NCBI RefSeq assembly: GCF_029714425.1
Contig: NZ_CP121668.1
Location: 6,159,501 to 6,223,500 of the forward strand
Length of the DNA stretch: 64,000 bases
DNA from: Bradyrhizobium sp. CB2312
GTDB lineage: Bacteria; Pseudomonadota; Alphaproteobacteria; Rhizobiales; Xanthobacteraceae
Direction of reading: 5' to 3'
The first letter of the stretch is position 1. Every line of letters begins with the position of its first letter. Shown here piece by piece: positions 42,101-51,737 of this stretch. The position numbers and the translations under genes are program-made. Under the pieces are notes generated by a model. That model did not search any database, had not been told where the DNA came from, and saw nothing but the letters and a program-made list of their open reading frames with translations.

Positions 42101-43564
42101 ATGACCCGGATGCAAACCAATCCCGGCGCGCGCGCCGGCCACATCGGCGCGCGCCAGATCTATGAGGCACTGCGCGATCAGATCATGGCGCGGGTGTATG
42201 GCACCGACGGCCAGCTGCCGTCCTCGCGCGCGCTCGCCGGCGAGATGGGCGTAGCGCGCTCGACCGTCACCGTCGCCTACGAGCAGCTTGCGGCCGAAGG
42301 CTTCATCGAGACACGCCATGGCGCCCGGCCGCGCGTCGCCCGCGCCGTCGTCGAGCGCGGACGCACGCGCCTCGCCTCGCATGCGCCGGCGCGCAAGGTG
42401 CACCTGTCGCGCTTCGGCGAGCGGCTGCGGCAGGACCCGCCGCGCTGGATCGAGCCGCCGCACGGGCTCGTTGCCAACTTCCGCTATGGCGAGCTCTCGC
42501 CATCGGACTTCCCGGTGCTAGCCTGGAAGAAGGCCGTGACCGCGGCGATGGCGCGCAGGCCCGCGCGGCTCGCCTATGATGACCCCTGCGGATCGCTCCG
42601 GCTGCGCACCGCGCTGCAGGGTTATCTGTGGCGATCACGCAGCGTCCGCTGCGAGGTCGAGCAGATCGTCGTCGTCAACGGCTCGCAGCAGGGCCTCGAC
42701 ATCTGCGCCCGTCTGCTGCTCGATGCCGGCGACCGCTTCGTGATGGAGGATCCCGGCTACCAGATGGCGCGCCACACCTTTGCGGCGACGGGCGCCGAGA
42801 CGGTGCCGATCCCCGTCGACGCGGATGGCCTCGAGACCGAGCGGCTCGACGGCGTCGAAGCCCGCCTCGCCTATGTGACGCCGTCGCATCAATATCCGCT
42901 CGGCGGCGTCATGCCGATCGGCCGCCGGCACCAATTGCTCGCCTGGGCGCGCCAAAACGATGCCTACGTGATCGAGGACGATTACGACAGCGAATATCGC
43001 TACGACACAAAACCGATCCCGCCGCTGCATGCGCTCGAAGGCAGCGGCAACGTGATCTATCTCGGCACCGTCTCCAAGACGCTCTCGCCGACCTTGCGGA
43101 TCGGCTATCTCGTGGTGCCCTCGGGGCTGCGATCCCTGTTCGCCGCCGCCAAGCAGGTCATGGACCGGCACACGCCGCTGATCGAGCAGGAGGCGCTTGC
43201 CGCGATGCTGGAGAGCGGCGCCTATGACAGTCATGTCAGGCGCGTGCGCCGGCGCAATGCCGAACGCCAGCAGGCGCTGGTCGACGCACTGCGCCGCCGG
43301 TTCGGCGATCGTGTCCGTATCGACGGCGCGGCCGCCGGCCTGCACGTGGTGGCCTGGCTCGATGACCTCTCGCAGAAGCACGAGGATGCGCTGATCCAGG
43401 CAGCCCGCGCCAGGGGCGTCGGCATCTATCCCGTCTCTGCGCTGCGCGTCGGCCCCCGCCGGTCGAAGACGGTCGGCCTCGTCATGGGCTATTCGGCGCT
43501 GGAGGTCGCGCAGATCGAACGCGGCTGCAAGCTGCTGGCGCAGGCCGTCGCCGAACTGGACTGA
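42101..43564 (+). CDS. MocR/PdxR-type transcriptional regulator with aminotransferase domain
   Basis: A 487-residue GntR-MocR regulator. The N-terminal GntR winged helix (IYEALRDQIMARVYGTDGQLPSSRALAGEMGVARSTVTVAYEQLAAEGFIETRHG) is followed by a fold-type I PLP domain with DDYDSEYRYD and the Schiff-base Lys in TVSKTLSPTLRIGY. MocR proteins sense PLP or amino-acid derivatives; PdxR members control vitamin B6 synthesis. The regulon here is unknown. The next gene, a PaiB-type protein, lies 74 bp downstream. Confidence 0.88.
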   Translation: MTRMQTNPGARAGHIGARQIYEALRDQIMARVYGTDGQLPSSRALAGEMGVARSTVTVAYEQLAAEGFIETRHGARPRVARAVVERGRTRLASHAPARKVHLSRFGERLRQDPPRWIEPPHGLVANFRYGELSPSDFPVLAWKKAVTAAMARRPARLAYDDPCGSLRLRTALQGYLWRSRSVRCEVEQIVVVNGSQQGLDICARLLLDAGDRFVMEDPGYQMARHTFAATGAETVPIPVDADGLETERLDGVEARLAYVTPSHQYPLGGVMPIGRRHQLLAWARQNDAYVIEDDYDSEYRYDTKPIPPLHALEGSGNVIYLGTVSKTLSPTLRIGYLVVPSGLRSLFAAAKQVMDRHTPLIEQEALAAMLESGAYDSHVRRVRRRNAERQQALVDALRRRFGDRVRIDGAAAGLHVVAWLDDLSQKHEDALIQAARARGVGIYPVSALRVGPRRSKTVGLVMGYSALEVAQIERGCKLLAQAVAELD

Positions 43565-43638
43565 TGAAATCGTTCGAAACTGGCAGTTTATCACAGGCCA
43601 GATTGAGGCTATCTCCGTGACCAGAACGGAGACACGCC

Positions 43639-44268
43639 ATGTACATTCCCCCCGCCTTTCGCGACGACGACATCGAGAGCATTCGGGCGACCATTCGCCA
43701 AGCCCGCCTTGCGAGCCTCGTGACGGCCACCAGCGAGGGCCCGGTCGCAACGCCGCTGCCGCTGTTCCTCGACGAGAGCGAGGGCGAGCACGGCGTTCTA
43801 TACGGGCATGTTGCGAAGGCCAACCCGCAATGGCAGCTCGCCCCGATCGGCCACGCGCTCGCGATCTTCAATGGACCCGAAGCCTATGTGACGCCGTCCT
43901 GGTACGCGACCAAGCAGGAGACCGGCAAGGTCGTGCCGACCTGGAATTACGTCGCCGTGCACGCCTACGGCCCAGTCGAGTTCTTCCAGGAGCCCGAGCG
44001 CCTGCTCGACGCCGTGACGCGGCTGACCAGCCGGCATGAAGGCGCGCGCGCCAAGCCGTGGGCGGTGAGCGATGCCCCCGCCGATTTCATCGCCGCGCAA
44101 TTGCGCGGGATCGTCGGGGTGCGCATTCCCGTCGTGCGGTTCGAGGGCAAGCGCAAGATGAGCCAGAACCGCCCCGAGGCCGATCGCATTGGCGTCGTGC
44201 AGGGGCTTTCGGCGAGCGACAACCCCCACGACCGCGAGGTCGCGGCCCTGATCCCGCTCCCGACCTAG
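43639..44268 (+). CDS. PaiB-family FMN-binding regulator
   Basis: A 209-residue protein beginning [21 protein letters not shown], the standard PaiB start, with [39 protein letters not shown] and [15 protein letters not shown] of the split-barrel FMN-binding fold. PaiB is annotated as a negative regulator linked to protease and sporulation genes in Bacillus; the MocR-PaiB neighbourhood is common and may involve vitamin B6/flavin stress. Its last four bases overlap the convergent nhaA stop. Confidence 0.87.
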   Translation: MYIPPAFRDDDIESIRATIRQARLASLVTATSEGPVATPLPLFLDESEGEHGVLYGHVAKANPQWQLAPIGHALAIFNGPEAYVTPSWYATKQETGKVVPTWNYVAVHAYGPVEFFQEPERLLDAVTRLTSRHEGARAKPWAVSDAPADFIAAQLRGIVGVRIPVVRFEGKRKMSQNRPEADRIGVVQGLSASDNPHDREVAALIPLPT

Positions 44269-45500
44269 TCTTCGATCTCGTTGCGTTGGCGCTGGGCAAA
44301 CTCCGCCCCGAAACCGAGGCCGAGCGTCACGGAGATGAGCGACCCCAGCAGCACGCCGAGCTTCGCGGCGTCCAGCAGGTTGGTGTCGGCGAAGGCAAGC
44401 ATGGCGATGAAGATCGACATGGTGAAGCCGATACCCGCCAAAAGCCCGATGAGGCAAATGCCGCCCCATGAGACGCCCGGCGCCAGGCGGCACCAGCCCG
44501 AGCGCACCGCAAGCCACGTCACCCCGATCACGCCGACGGGCTTGCCCGCACATAAGGCGAGTGCAACGCCGAGTGTCACGAACTGAGTGCCGCTTGATAA
44601 CTCCATGCCCTTGAAGCTGACGCCCGCATTCGCCAGCGCGAAGACGGGCATGATGGCGTAGGCGACCCAGGGATGCAGCGCCGTCTCCACACGGATGACA
44701 GGCGGCGCGATCTCGGGACTGGGTGAGCGCACCGGCGTGATCAGGCCAAGCACGACGCCCGCTAGCGTCGGATGAACCCCGGCCACGAGGAAACCCGTCC
44801 AGACGACGAACGCCGGCACGATATAGGCATAGGCTGAGCCGAAACCGAGGCGCTGAAAGCCAAGCGCCATGACAACGCCGAGCGCCGCGACGGCGAAGCC
44901 GCTGGGATCGAGCCCGCTGGTGTAGAAAAGCGCGATGATGAGCACCGCAATGGTGTCGTCGATGATGGCGAGCGCCAGCAGAAATACTCTGACGTTGCCG
45001 TGAATGGATTTTCCGAGCAGTGCCAATACGCCGACCGCGAACGCGATGTCGGTCGCCGTCGGGATCGCCCAGCCCTGATCGGGTCCCGCACCGGCATTGA
45101 GGCTGAGATAGATCAGCGCGGGAACAACGACACCGCCTAACGCCGCGAGCACCGGCAGAATCGCCTGATCGAATTTGCTGAGCGCGCCCTCGTGGATCTC
45201 GCGCCGGATCTCCATGCCGACGACGAGAAAGAACACCGTCATCAACGCGTCGTTGATCCAGAAATGCAGCGATCTCTCGAAGGCGAATGCGCCGAGGCGA
45301 AGCGGAATCGGCTGGCTCCAGACGTCGCGATAGGAATGGGCTAAGGGCGAGTTGGCCCACAGCAATGCGGCTGCCGCTGCCACGAGCAGCACGATGCCGC
45401 TGATAGCCTCGACATGCAGGAACTGCTGGAAGGTCGCGAGCGCTCGCTCGGCAAAAGATTGGGATTTGGGCAGGTGCCTGCCGGGCAGCTGGTCGTTCAT
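44265..45500 (-). CDS. nhaA: Na+/H+ antiporter NhaA
   Basis: An inner-membrane antiporter of 411 residues with 12 helices that exports sodium in exchange for protons. It has [19 protein letters not shown] with the Asp of the TATDIAF motif, and the ion-binding Asp pair in [35 protein letters not shown] and [15 protein letters not shown] are further conserved blocks. The ATG at 45500 is taken as start; one three codons earlier (45512) is an alternative, and neither has a clear Shine-Dalgarno sequence. Divergent from the amidotransferase gene. Confidence 0.94.
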   Translation of the reverse strand: MNDQLPGRHLPKSQSFAERALATFQQFLHVEAISGIVLLVAAAAALLWANSPLAHSYRDVWSQPIPLRLGAFAFERSLHFWINDALMTVFFLVVGMEIRREIHEGALSKFDQAILPVLAALGGVVVPALIYLSLNAGAGPDQGWAIPTATDIAFAVGVLALLGKSIHGNVRVFLLALAIIDDTIAVLIIALFYTSGLDPSGFAVAALGVVMALGFQRLGFGSAYAYIVPAFVVWTGFLVAGVHPTLAGVVLGLITPVRSPSPEIAPPVIRVETALHPWVAYAIMPVFALANAGVSFKGMELSSGTQFVTLGVALALCAGKPVGVIGVTWLAVRSGWCRLAPGVSWGGICLIGLLAGIGFTMSIFIAMLAFADTNLLDAAKLGVLLGSLISVTLGLGFGAEFAQRQRNEIED

Positions 45501-45695
45501 GGGTGCACACATCCTGCGTGGCGGCCCGACCATCGCTTGACCTGTCGCTGCACCAATGCAGCGAGCACCCGGACGCTCTTCTACACAACGGAGGCACTAA
45601 CGCAACCCCACACGGCCGTCCTTCGCCGGGAACCATCGTCCCGTCAGCTGTGTTGATGCATCTCAGCACGCATCTTCTGCCTGACAGGAACACCC

Positions 45696-46520
45696 ATGTG
45701 CCGCTGGATCGCATACCGGGGCGAGACCACCTCGTTCGAGCCTTACGTGACCGAGCCCGAGCACTCGCTGGTGGCGCAGAGCATCCGCTCGCTCCAGTCG
45801 ACGGCGGGATCGAACGGCGACGGCTTTGGTCTCGGCTGGTACGGCGAGCATCCGGAGCCCGGCCTCTACCGCGAGACGCGGCCGGCCTGGTCCGATGAAA
45901 ACCTGCGCTATCTCTGCCGCCACCTCCGCTCGCATCTGTTCTTCGCCCATGTCCGCGCCGCCACCGGCACGGCGGTGACGCGGCAGAACTGCCATCCCTT
46001 CGCCTGCGGCCACTGGATGTTCATGCACAACGGCTTCGTCGGCAGTTGGAACAGGCTGCGGCGCAAGGTCGAGGCGCTGATCCCCGACGCCTATTATCCG
46101 TCGCGCCTCGGCACGACCGATTCGGAAGCCGTGTTCCTCGCCATGATGGGCGCAGGTCTCGAGAACGATCCGCTTCGAGCGACGAAGGCCGTGCTGCAAG
46201 CGCTCGTGGGCCTCGTCAATGAAGGCACACTGCGCGAGCGACTGCGCTTCACCAGCGCCATCGCCAACGGCCGGGATCTCTATGCCTTCCGGATCGCGGT
46301 CAACGACGCCGCCAACACGCTCTACTTCCGCGAGGATGGCGGCCAGGTCATCGTCGTATCCGAGCCGTTCGACAAGGAGACGGACTGGACGGAGGTGCCG
46401 CCCAACCACGCCCTCATCGCGCGCGCATCCGAAAGCGCGAAAATTGTTCCATTCGACCTTGCAATTTCCAGTGGGTCCGCGGAACCGGCTCCGGTCAGGC
46501 GGATTATAGCCCGCAGATAG
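45696..46520 (+). CDS. Class II glutamine amidotransferase
   Basis: A 274-residue Ntn-hydrolase with Cys2 as the expected nucleophile after removal of Met (MCRWIAYRGE). The family blocks GSNGDGFGLGWYGEHPEPGLYRE, FFAHVRAATGTAVTRQNCHPF, HWMFMHNGFVGSW and LGTTDSEAVFLAMM are all present. Related proteins include YafJ and EgtC, which hydrolyse gamma-glutamyl amide bonds. The next gene is a GCS2-family ligase that would form such bonds, suggesting a make-and-break pair. No synthase domain is attached, so it is not a PurF or GlmS. Confidence 0.85.
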   Translation: MCRWIAYRGETTSFEPYVTEPEHSLVAQSIRSLQSTAGSNGDGFGLGWYGEHPEPGLYRETRPAWSDENLRYLCRHLRSHLFFAHVRAATGTAVTRQNCHPFACGHWMFMHNGFVGSWNRLRRKVEALIPDAYYPSRLGTTDSEAVFLAMMGAGLENDPLRATKAVLQALVGLVNEGTLRERLRFTSAIANGRDLYAFRIAVNDAANTLYFREDGGQVIVVSEPFDKETDWTEVPPNHALIARASESAKIVPFDLAISSGSAEPAPVRRIIARR

Positions 46521-46539
46521 AACTGCTGCCGGGCGGCAT

Positions 46540-47766
46540 ATGACAATTGCTTCGGACGTCTTGAAACTGCTGCGGCTGGATCCCTCCGACGGCGGGCAGC
46601 ACCTCGTCATTCGCTCGGCCGGCGCGCGCGGCAAGGCGGCGGACTATTCGTTCGGCATCGAGGAGGAATATTTCCTCGCCGACCGCCGCACCCTCGAGGT
46701 CGCAATCCAGACTCCCAACGAGCTGTTCGAATCCGCGAACTGGTCGACCGGCGGCCAGGCCATGCGGGAGATGCTGCAATCCCAACTCGAGGTCGCCACC
46801 AACGTTCACGTCGACGTCAACGACGCGCGGGAAGAGCTCCGCTTCCTCCGCCGCGAGGTCGCGACTGTCGCCGCGCAGTATGGTTTCGTGATCATGGCCT
46901 GCGGCACGCATCCGACCGCAGTCTGGCGGATGTCGCAGCCGACCCCCAAGCCTCGCTACGAGGAAATGATCGAGGATCTGCGCAGCATCGGCCACCGCAA
47001 CATGATGTGCGGCATGCATGTGCACGTGCAGCTGCCGGATCCCGAGAAGCGCATGGCGGTGATGCGGGCGATGCTGCCGCATCTGCCGCTGTTCATCGCG
47101 CTCTCCGCCTCCTCTCCCTTCTGGAATTCGCACAAGACGGGCCTGAAGGGCTACCGGCTCGCCGCCTATTCCGAGCTGCCGCGCACCGGCCTGCCCGAAT
47201 TGTTCGAGAGCCGGCAGGACTACGACGAATATGTCGGCGCGCTGCGGCGCTCCGGCGTGATTCCCGACGAGAGCCACATCTGGTGGGCGATGCGGCCCTC
47301 GATGCGACATCCGACCCTCGAGCTTCGCGCGCCCGATACCTGCACCCTCATCGACGACGCCGTTGCCATCGCTTCGCTCTATCGCGGTTTGACGCGCCAC
47401 CTCTATTTGCGGCCCGATCTGTCGAAACAGGTCACCGTGGTCGAACGCGCGATTGCGGTCGAGAACAAATGGCGCGCCCAGCGCTACGGCACCGACTGCA
47501 TCTTCGCCTCCAGGGACGGGCCGGTCACGATCTCTGAGCAGCTCTCGCGCGTGATCGACGACACGGCCGAGGACGCAGCCGCGCTGAATTGCGCCGCCGA
47601 GGTCGAGCACTGCCGGACCATTGTCGAACGCGGCAGCTCGGCGGAGTTCCAGCTTCGCGCCTACCGCGATAGCGGCGACGACATCGCAGCCGTGTCACGT
47701 TGGATCGCTACATCTACGATCTCTGGAACGAGCGCGCCGATGGATCGCAGTCCCGCGCCGTCATAG
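46540..47766 (+). CDS. Carboxylate-amine ligase, YbdK/GCS2 family
   Basis: A 408-residue ATP-dependent ligase of the glutamate-cysteine ligase type 2 superfamily. The N-terminal YSFGIEEEYFLADRRTLE, the HVHVQLPDPEKRM and ALSASSPFWNSHKTGLKGYR blocks, and HPTLELRAPDTCT near residue 265 are diagnostic of YbdK-type enzymes with the metal-binding Glu. The last 20 residues (SRWIATSTISGTS...) are unusually Ser/Thr/Pro-rich compared with relatives. The substrate is unknown; a gamma-glutamyl ligase is likely. It follows the amidotransferase by 19 bp and precedes a tiny zinc-ribbon-like gene. Confidence 0.87.
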   Translation: MTIASDVLKLLRLDPSDGGQHLVIRSAGARGKAADYSFGIEEEYFLADRRTLEVAIQTPNELFESANWSTGGQAMREMLQSQLEVATNVHVDVNDAREELRFLRREVATVAAQYGFVIMACGTHPTAVWRMSQPTPKPRYEEMIEDLRSIGHRNMMCGMHVHVQLPDPEKRMAVMRAMLPHLPLFIALSASSPFWNSHKTGLKGYRLAAYSELPRTGLPELFESRQDYDEYVGALRRSGVIPDESHIWWAMRPSMRHPTLELRAPDTCTLIDDAVAIASLYRGLTRHLYLRPDLSKQVTVVERAIAVENKWRAQRYGTDCIFASRDGPVTISEQLSRVIDDTAEDAAALNCAAEVEHCRTIVERGSSAEFQLRAYRDSGDDIAAVSRWIATSTISGTSAPMDRSPAPS

Positions 47767-47828
47767 CGCCCGCGCAAGCTTCGGCAGCCAAGGTGCCGCC
47801 CTCGAATTCGACGATCGTGGAGGACGAC

Positions 47829-48014
47829 ATGAATCGCATCACATCATGCACCGGCTGCGGCCATGCACTTGTCCCGATGCTGACGGCGAAGGGCCGCGCG
47901 GAGCTAAGCTGTCTCTGGTGCGAAGGCATCGACGCGCGTACGCTGGAGATGGCGAAGTGGGCGGACAGCCCCTCCGGCAAGCCCGAGCGGTCCGCCCGTC
48001 CCTCGTTCGAATGA
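47829..48014 (+). CDS. Tiny protein with two CxxC pairs (zinc-ribbon-like)
   Basis: A 61-residue protein from the ATG at 47829, with GGAGG at five-base spacing. It contains CTGCGH and CLWCEG, a likely four-Cys zinc ribbon of about 30 residues, and a charged C-terminus. It is the third gene of a run after the amidotransferase and the ligase. Small zinc ribbons often tie into larger complexes; no partner can be named. Confidence 0.6.
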   Translation: MNRITSCTGCGHALVPMLTAKGRAELSCLWCEGIDARTLEMAKWADSPSGKPERSARPSFE

Positions 48015-48365
48015 GCCATTTCCGCCGCCGGGCCGCCGGCGGTCGATGATCGCGGTGGCTTTGGCGGCTGCATGCCCTTTGCAGGGCATGCCGACAAATT
48101 AGACAAGGAGCATCTCTTCACCGGACTTGCGAGTCCCGTGAACAGAGCGAGGTAAGCCGGTGATGCGGCTCATCTAACCTCAGGTGCAGCCTCGGCTTTT
48201 CTTGCCGCCGCGAGGGGCCGGAGAGCCCACGCGCGGGGAGCGCGCGCCGACTGGCCCAGAATTCGCAAGACAGCATCAGGCCTCAGTCCCTGCTCCTTTC
48301 ACCGAGTGGAGCAGCAAGATGCGCGCGCCAGCTCCGGGATCGATGGCCCAGAATCGGAGAATGCC
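48015..48365. other. 351-bp gap with two hairpins upstream of the cupin gene
   Basis: A perfect 9-bp stem GCATGCCCT-TTGC-AGGGCATGC lies at 48070-48091, after the zinc-ribbon gene, without a T-run. A second, CTGCTCC-N11-GGAGCAG, is at 48290-48314. The first may end the preceding transcript or act as an operator. No gene is recognised in the gap. Confidence 0.45.
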
Positions 48366-49502
48366 ATGAACGTGCATGCCGCGGCCGATCTCAAATTCAC
48401 CGGCCTCACCCGCCCGGATGGCTCACCCCTTCGCTTGAACGATCAGGATTTCATCGCGATCGATCGCGACAAGAATGCGAAATTCGAGGCGACCTACCGG
48501 CCGCAAGCACTCTACAACCGCGCCAACGAGGGATTTCACGCCAACAACGAGACCTTCCTCCTGCACGAGGTCGCGACGAATCTGCCGATCTATCGCCCCG
48601 ACACCGGCCCCACCGATTTCCATCTGCATCTGCCGCCGGGCGGCTTCCAGCTCGTGCTGGTCACATCGGGCGCGTTCACCTTCGACTATGATGGGCGCTT
48701 CTACAATGTCGGCCCAGGCGCGGTGATGCTGCAAAGCGCGATCGTGCACCGCCAGCTGTTCTACACCTGGTCCGGACTGTCGACCGAAGAAAACCTGAAG
48801 ACGCCGCAGACGGTCGTGCCCGATCCGATCTCGATGGGCTACTCCGGCAAATTCCTCGAAGCCTTCGTGACCGACCCGACGACCTTCCCGAACCCGACCA
48901 TCGTCGGTCCCGACCAGATCAACGAGGCCGAGACGCCGCGCGTGGCCTGGAGCCATCCTCTGCACAACCGTCCGGCCGGTGCAGGCTTCTGGCTTCAAGA
49001 CCCGTTGGCGCTCGATGCGCTGTTCAGGCCGCTCGCCGGCAGCTCCGTCAAATCCGCCATGCCGGTTTACGTCCGCGATATCGGCATCGAGATTCCGAGC
49101 GGCCACCTCGTCACCGGCCACATCATCGCGACCGACCCGCGCGGCCAGTCGCTGCTGCCGAAGAGCACAGCGGCTGCGGATGCAACCTGCTTTGCCAAGG
49201 GCGAGGTCGCGATCTACCGCGTCATCCGCGGCACCGCCGAGTTCAAGAAGAAGTCCGGCGAGAGCTTCGGGCTCTCTGCCGGCGATGTGGTGACGGCCGG
49301 CAAGGAGTCGATCAGCCTCGTCGGCCTCAGTGAAAACACCCAGGTCCTCCGCCTCGGTCTGCTCAAAGGCATGAACGAGCTTCGCAGCTGGACGCCGACG
49401 CAGCGCGACGAGATCGACGGCCTCGCCGGTCAGATCATCACGCAGAAGGACATCCGTCCCCTGCGCACGGAAGGAAAACCAGTCGGGTATTTGTACGGGT
49501 AG
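48366..49502 (+). CDS. Cupin-domain protein (two-cupin type)
   Basis: A 378-residue protein. The first cupin-like barrel shows DFHLHLPPGGFQLVLVTSGAFTFDYDGRFYNVGPGAVMLQSAIVHRQ; the second, near the C-terminus, ATCFAKGEVAIYRVIRGTAEFKKKSGESFGLSAGDVVTAGKES. His pairs in the first barrel may bind metal. It resembles dioxygenase-like bicupins but the catalytic role is not evident. GGAGA precedes the chosen ATG. A tandem-type intergenic repeat starts 31 bp after the stop. Confidence 0.7.
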   Translation: MNVHAAADLKFTGLTRPDGSPLRLNDQDFIAIDRDKNAKFEATYRPQALYNRANEGFHANNETFLLHEVATNLPIYRPDTGPTDFHLHLPPGGFQLVLVTSGAFTFDYDGRFYNVGPGAVMLQSAIVHRQLFYTWSGLSTEENLKTPQTVVPDPISMGYSGKFLEAFVTDPTTFPNPTIVGPDQINEAETPRVAWSHPLHNRPAGAGFWLQDPLALDALFRPLAGSSVKSAMPVYVRDIGIEIPSGHLVTGHIIATDPRGQSLLPKSTAAADATCFAKGEVAIYRVIRGTAEFKKKSGESFGLSAGDVVTAGKESISLVGLSENTQVLRLGLLKGMNELRSWTPTQRDEIDGLAGQIITQKDIRPLRTEGKPVGYLYG

Positions 49503-49532
49503 GCGCGTCGCAGCTAAGCGCTCGAGGTTCTT

Positions 49533-49674
49533 CCTTCTCCCCTTGTGGGAGAAGGTGGCGCGAAGCGCCGGATGAGGGGTTCTCTCCGCTCGCACGACCG
49601 CTTGTGAGGAGCGAGACCCCTCACCCGTCTCGCCGCTACGCGGCGAGCCACCCTCTCCCACAAGGGGAGAGGGT
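49533..49674. repeat. Palindromic intergenic repeat, CCTTCTCCCC/GGGGAGAGGG type (copy 2)
   Basis: A 142-bp element with left arm CCTTCTCCCCTTGTGGGAG, centre GAAGCGCCGGATGAGGGG and right arm CACAAGGGGAGAGGG. The terminal arm pair is nearly exact. It lies between the convergent cupin and gor genes. Copies at 57511-57709 and 62409-62513 share most of the right half. Confidence 0.85.
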
Positions 49675-49695
49675 AAAGAAGAGCCGCTCGTGCCC

Positions 49696-51084
49696 CTACT
49701 CCGCCGCCTGCCTTACATGCCGCGCGGTCGGCGTGCGCATCGTCACCAGCTCTTCGGCCGCGGTCGGATGCAGCGCGATGGTCGCGTCGAAATCGGCTTT
49801 CGTCGCCTTCATCTTCACCGCGATCGCCACCACCTGGGTCACCTCGGCGGCGCAATCGCCGACGATGTGACAGCCGAGCACGCGGTCGGTCGAACCGTCA
49901 ACGACGAGCTTCATCAGCACGCGGGTGTCGCGGCCGGACATCGTCGCCTTGATCGGGCGGAACGTCGTCTTGTAGATGTCGACGTGGCTGAACTGCGCGC
50001 GCGCCTCGGTTTCCGTGAGGCCGACCGTGCCGACCTCCGGCTGCGAGAACACCGCGGTCGGGATATAGGAATGATCGACCTGCACCTCGCGCTTGCCGAA
50101 CACGGTGTCGGCGAAGGCATGGCCCTCGCGGATCGCGACCGGCGTCAGGTTGAAGCGATGGGTGACGTCGCCGATCGCATAGATGCTGTCGACCGAGCTC
50201 TTCGAGAAATGGTCCACCGCGATGCCGCCATTCCGAGGGTTGATGGCGACGCCGGCGTTCTCGAGCCCGAGATTGGCAACGTTGGGGTGGCGGCCGATCG
50301 CCAACATCACCTGGTCGGAGGCAAGGCTCGACCCGTTCGACAGATGCGTGGTGAACTCCTCGCCGTGGCGATCGACCTTGGTCACCGTGCAGCCGGTGAG
50401 GATGGTGATGCCCTGCTTCTCCATCTCGGTGCGGACATGGGTGCGAACGTCCTCGTCGAAGCCGCGCAAGATATTGTCGCCACGATAGATCACGGTGACG
50501 TCCGAGCCGTAGCCGGCGAAGATCCCGGCGAATTCCAGCGCGATATAGCCGCCGCCCTGGATCACGATCCGCCGCGGCAGCTTCTTCAAATGAAACGCCT
50601 CGTTGGAGGAGATCACGTGCTCGATGCCGGGGATCGCTGCACCATGGTTCGGCGCGCCGCCGGTGGCGATCAGGATGTACTTCGCGGTGATCTTCTTGTC
50701 GTCGGTGAGCAGGCGGACCGTGTGCTTGTCCTCGATCACCGCACGGCTCTTGACGACCTCTGCGCCCGACTTCTCGACATTGGTCGTGTAGGCCGCTTCC
50801 AGCCGCGCGATCTCCTTGTCCTTGTTGGCGATCAGCGTCGGCCAGTCGAAGGTCGCGGGCGGAATGGTCCAGCCGAAGCCGGCGGCGTCCTCGAGCTCGT
50901 GACGGACATGCGAGCCGATCACGAACAGCTTCTTGGGCACGCAGCCGCGGATCACGCAGGTGCCGCCCATGCGGTACTCTTCCGCGATCATCACGCGGGC
51001 ACCATGGCCGGCCGCGATGCGGGCGGCACGCACACCACCCGAGCCGCCACCGATGACAAAGAGGTCGACGTCGAATTCAGCCAT
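49696..51084 (-). CDS. gor: Glutathione-disulfide reductase
   Basis: Reduces oxidised glutathione with NADPH; a 462-residue FAD flavoprotein of the pyridine nucleotide-disulfide family. Visible are the FAD-binding GGGSGGVRAAR, the redox Cys pair GGTCVIRGCVPKK, the NADPH-binding GGGYIALEFAGIFAGYG, IYAIGDVTHRFNLTPVAI and the C-terminal catalytic HPTAAEE. This places it in the glutathione rather than dihydrolipoamide subgroup. GGAG lies six bases before the ATG. It follows a short hairpin-rich gap from the DUF2059 gene. Confidence 0.93.
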   Translation of the reverse strand: MAEFDVDLFVIGGGSGGVRAARIAAGHGARVMIAEEYRMGGTCVIRGCVPKKLFVIGSHVRHELEDAAGFGWTIPPATFDWPTLIANKDKEIARLEAAYTTNVEKSGAEVVKSRAVIEDKHTVRLLTDDKKITAKYILIATGGAPNHGAAIPGIEHVISSNEAFHLKKLPRRIVIQGGGYIALEFAGIFAGYGSDVTVIYRGDNILRGFDEDVRTHVRTEMEKQGITILTGCTVTKVDRHGEEFTTHLSNGSSLASDQVMLAIGRHPNVANLGLENAGVAINPRNGGIAVDHFSKSSVDSIYAIGDVTHRFNLTPVAIREGHAFADTVFGKREVQVDHSYIPTAVFSQPEVGTVGLTETEARAQFSHVDIYKTTFRPIKATMSGRDTRVLMKLVVDGSTDRVLGCHIVGDCAAEVTQVVAIAVKMKATKADFDATIALHPTAAEELVTMRTPTARHVRQAAE

Positions 51085-51108
51085 TGTCCACTCCGACCTC
51101 TTCTTTCA

Positions 51109-51157
51109 GCGCATGATCCGGAGAAGTGTGCAGCCGTTCTCCGACAGGATCATGCGC
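51109..51157. repeat. Short inverted repeat GCGCATGATC...GATCATGCGC
   Basis: Exact 10-bp arms with an inner CGGAGAA / TTCTCCG stem, total 49 bp. It lies just before the gor start on the gor side of the gap. Elements of this form are dispersed in Bradyrhizobium and Rhodopseudomonas genomes. Confidence 0.75.
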
Positions 51158-51167
51158 AAATACCGGG

Positions 51168-51193
51168 CCTAAAGCGCGATGACGCGCTTTAGG
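51168..51193. repeat. Perfect 11-bp hairpin adjacent to the previous repeat
   Basis: CCTAAAGCGCG-ATGA-CGCGCTTTAGG, a perfect stem with a four-base loop, 23 bases past the DUF2059 stop. It has no T-run, so it could be a weak terminator or repeat module. It directly abuts the repeat at 51109-51157. Confidence 0.7.
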
Positions 51194-51216
51194 GCTTTCT
51201 GACTAGATAGGTGCTG

Positions 51217-51735
51217 TCAGATTTCCTTGCCACGCTTGCGCATCTCGGCGCGGAAGGCGCCCATCACGGTCTCGGAGAAGTTCTGGGCCCAGGAGTTCAT
51301 GAAGGCCATGCTGAGACCGATGGCGCGCGGCTCGGCGTCGATCAGCTTCTTGCCCAGCGGCGACTTGTAGAAGGTGACGAGATCCTTCAGCTCCTGCTCG
51401 GTGAACTCGCTGGCGTAGATCTGCGCCATGCCCTCACCGATCTCGTTCTGGCGGCCCTGGAGCTGCTGGGCCACGATCGGAGCGACCTCGGCGAGGTCCT
51501 TCTGGTAGTTGAGGTTCTGCTGGGTCAGCGCGATCTTGGTCTTCTCGACGAGGCCGGGCACGGCGCCCTGATACATCGCCGTGGCGTTCTTGATCTGCAA
51601 GATCTCCTTGGCCGCCGCGATCGCCGCCGGCGAGGCCTTGGGCGGCGTGGCCTGCTGCGCGAGGGCCGGGGCAGCCGAAAGCGCCAGCCCCACAGCGAGG
51701 GTCGCGGCCGGCAAGAATTTCAAAACACTCTTCAT
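51217..51735 (-). CDS. Secreted DUF2059-domain protein
   Basis: A 172-residue exported protein. MKSVLKFLPAATLAVGLALSAAPALAQQ is a clear signal peptide with cleavage after ALA. The mature part is helical, with AQIYASEFTEQELKDLVTFYKSPLGKKL, the hallmark of DUF2059. The family is periplasmic and functionally uncharacterised. The gene starts two bases after the rpiA stop and so is probably translationally linked to rpiA. Confidence 0.85.
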   Translation of the reverse strand: MKSVLKFLPAATLAVGLALSAAPALAQQATPPKASPAAIAAAKEILQIKNATAMYQGAVPGLVEKTKIALTQQNLNYQKDLAEVAPIVAQQLQGRQNEIGEGMAQIYASEFTEQELKDLVTFYKSPLGKKLIDAEPRAIGLSMAFMNSWAQNFSETVMGAFRAEMRKRGKEI

Positions 51736-51737
51736 TC

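Noticed and set aside
47700..47828. Alternative frame running past the end of the YbdK-type ligase gene
   Set aside because: It could mean a frameshift at the ligase C-terminus, but the segment RYIYDLWNERADG has no clear counterpart in the family, so the annotated end was kept.
48070..48091. Perfect hairpin after the zinc-ribbon gene as a rho-independent terminator
   Set aside because: The stem is good, but no T-run follows on either strand, so it was recorded only as a hairpin in the gap.
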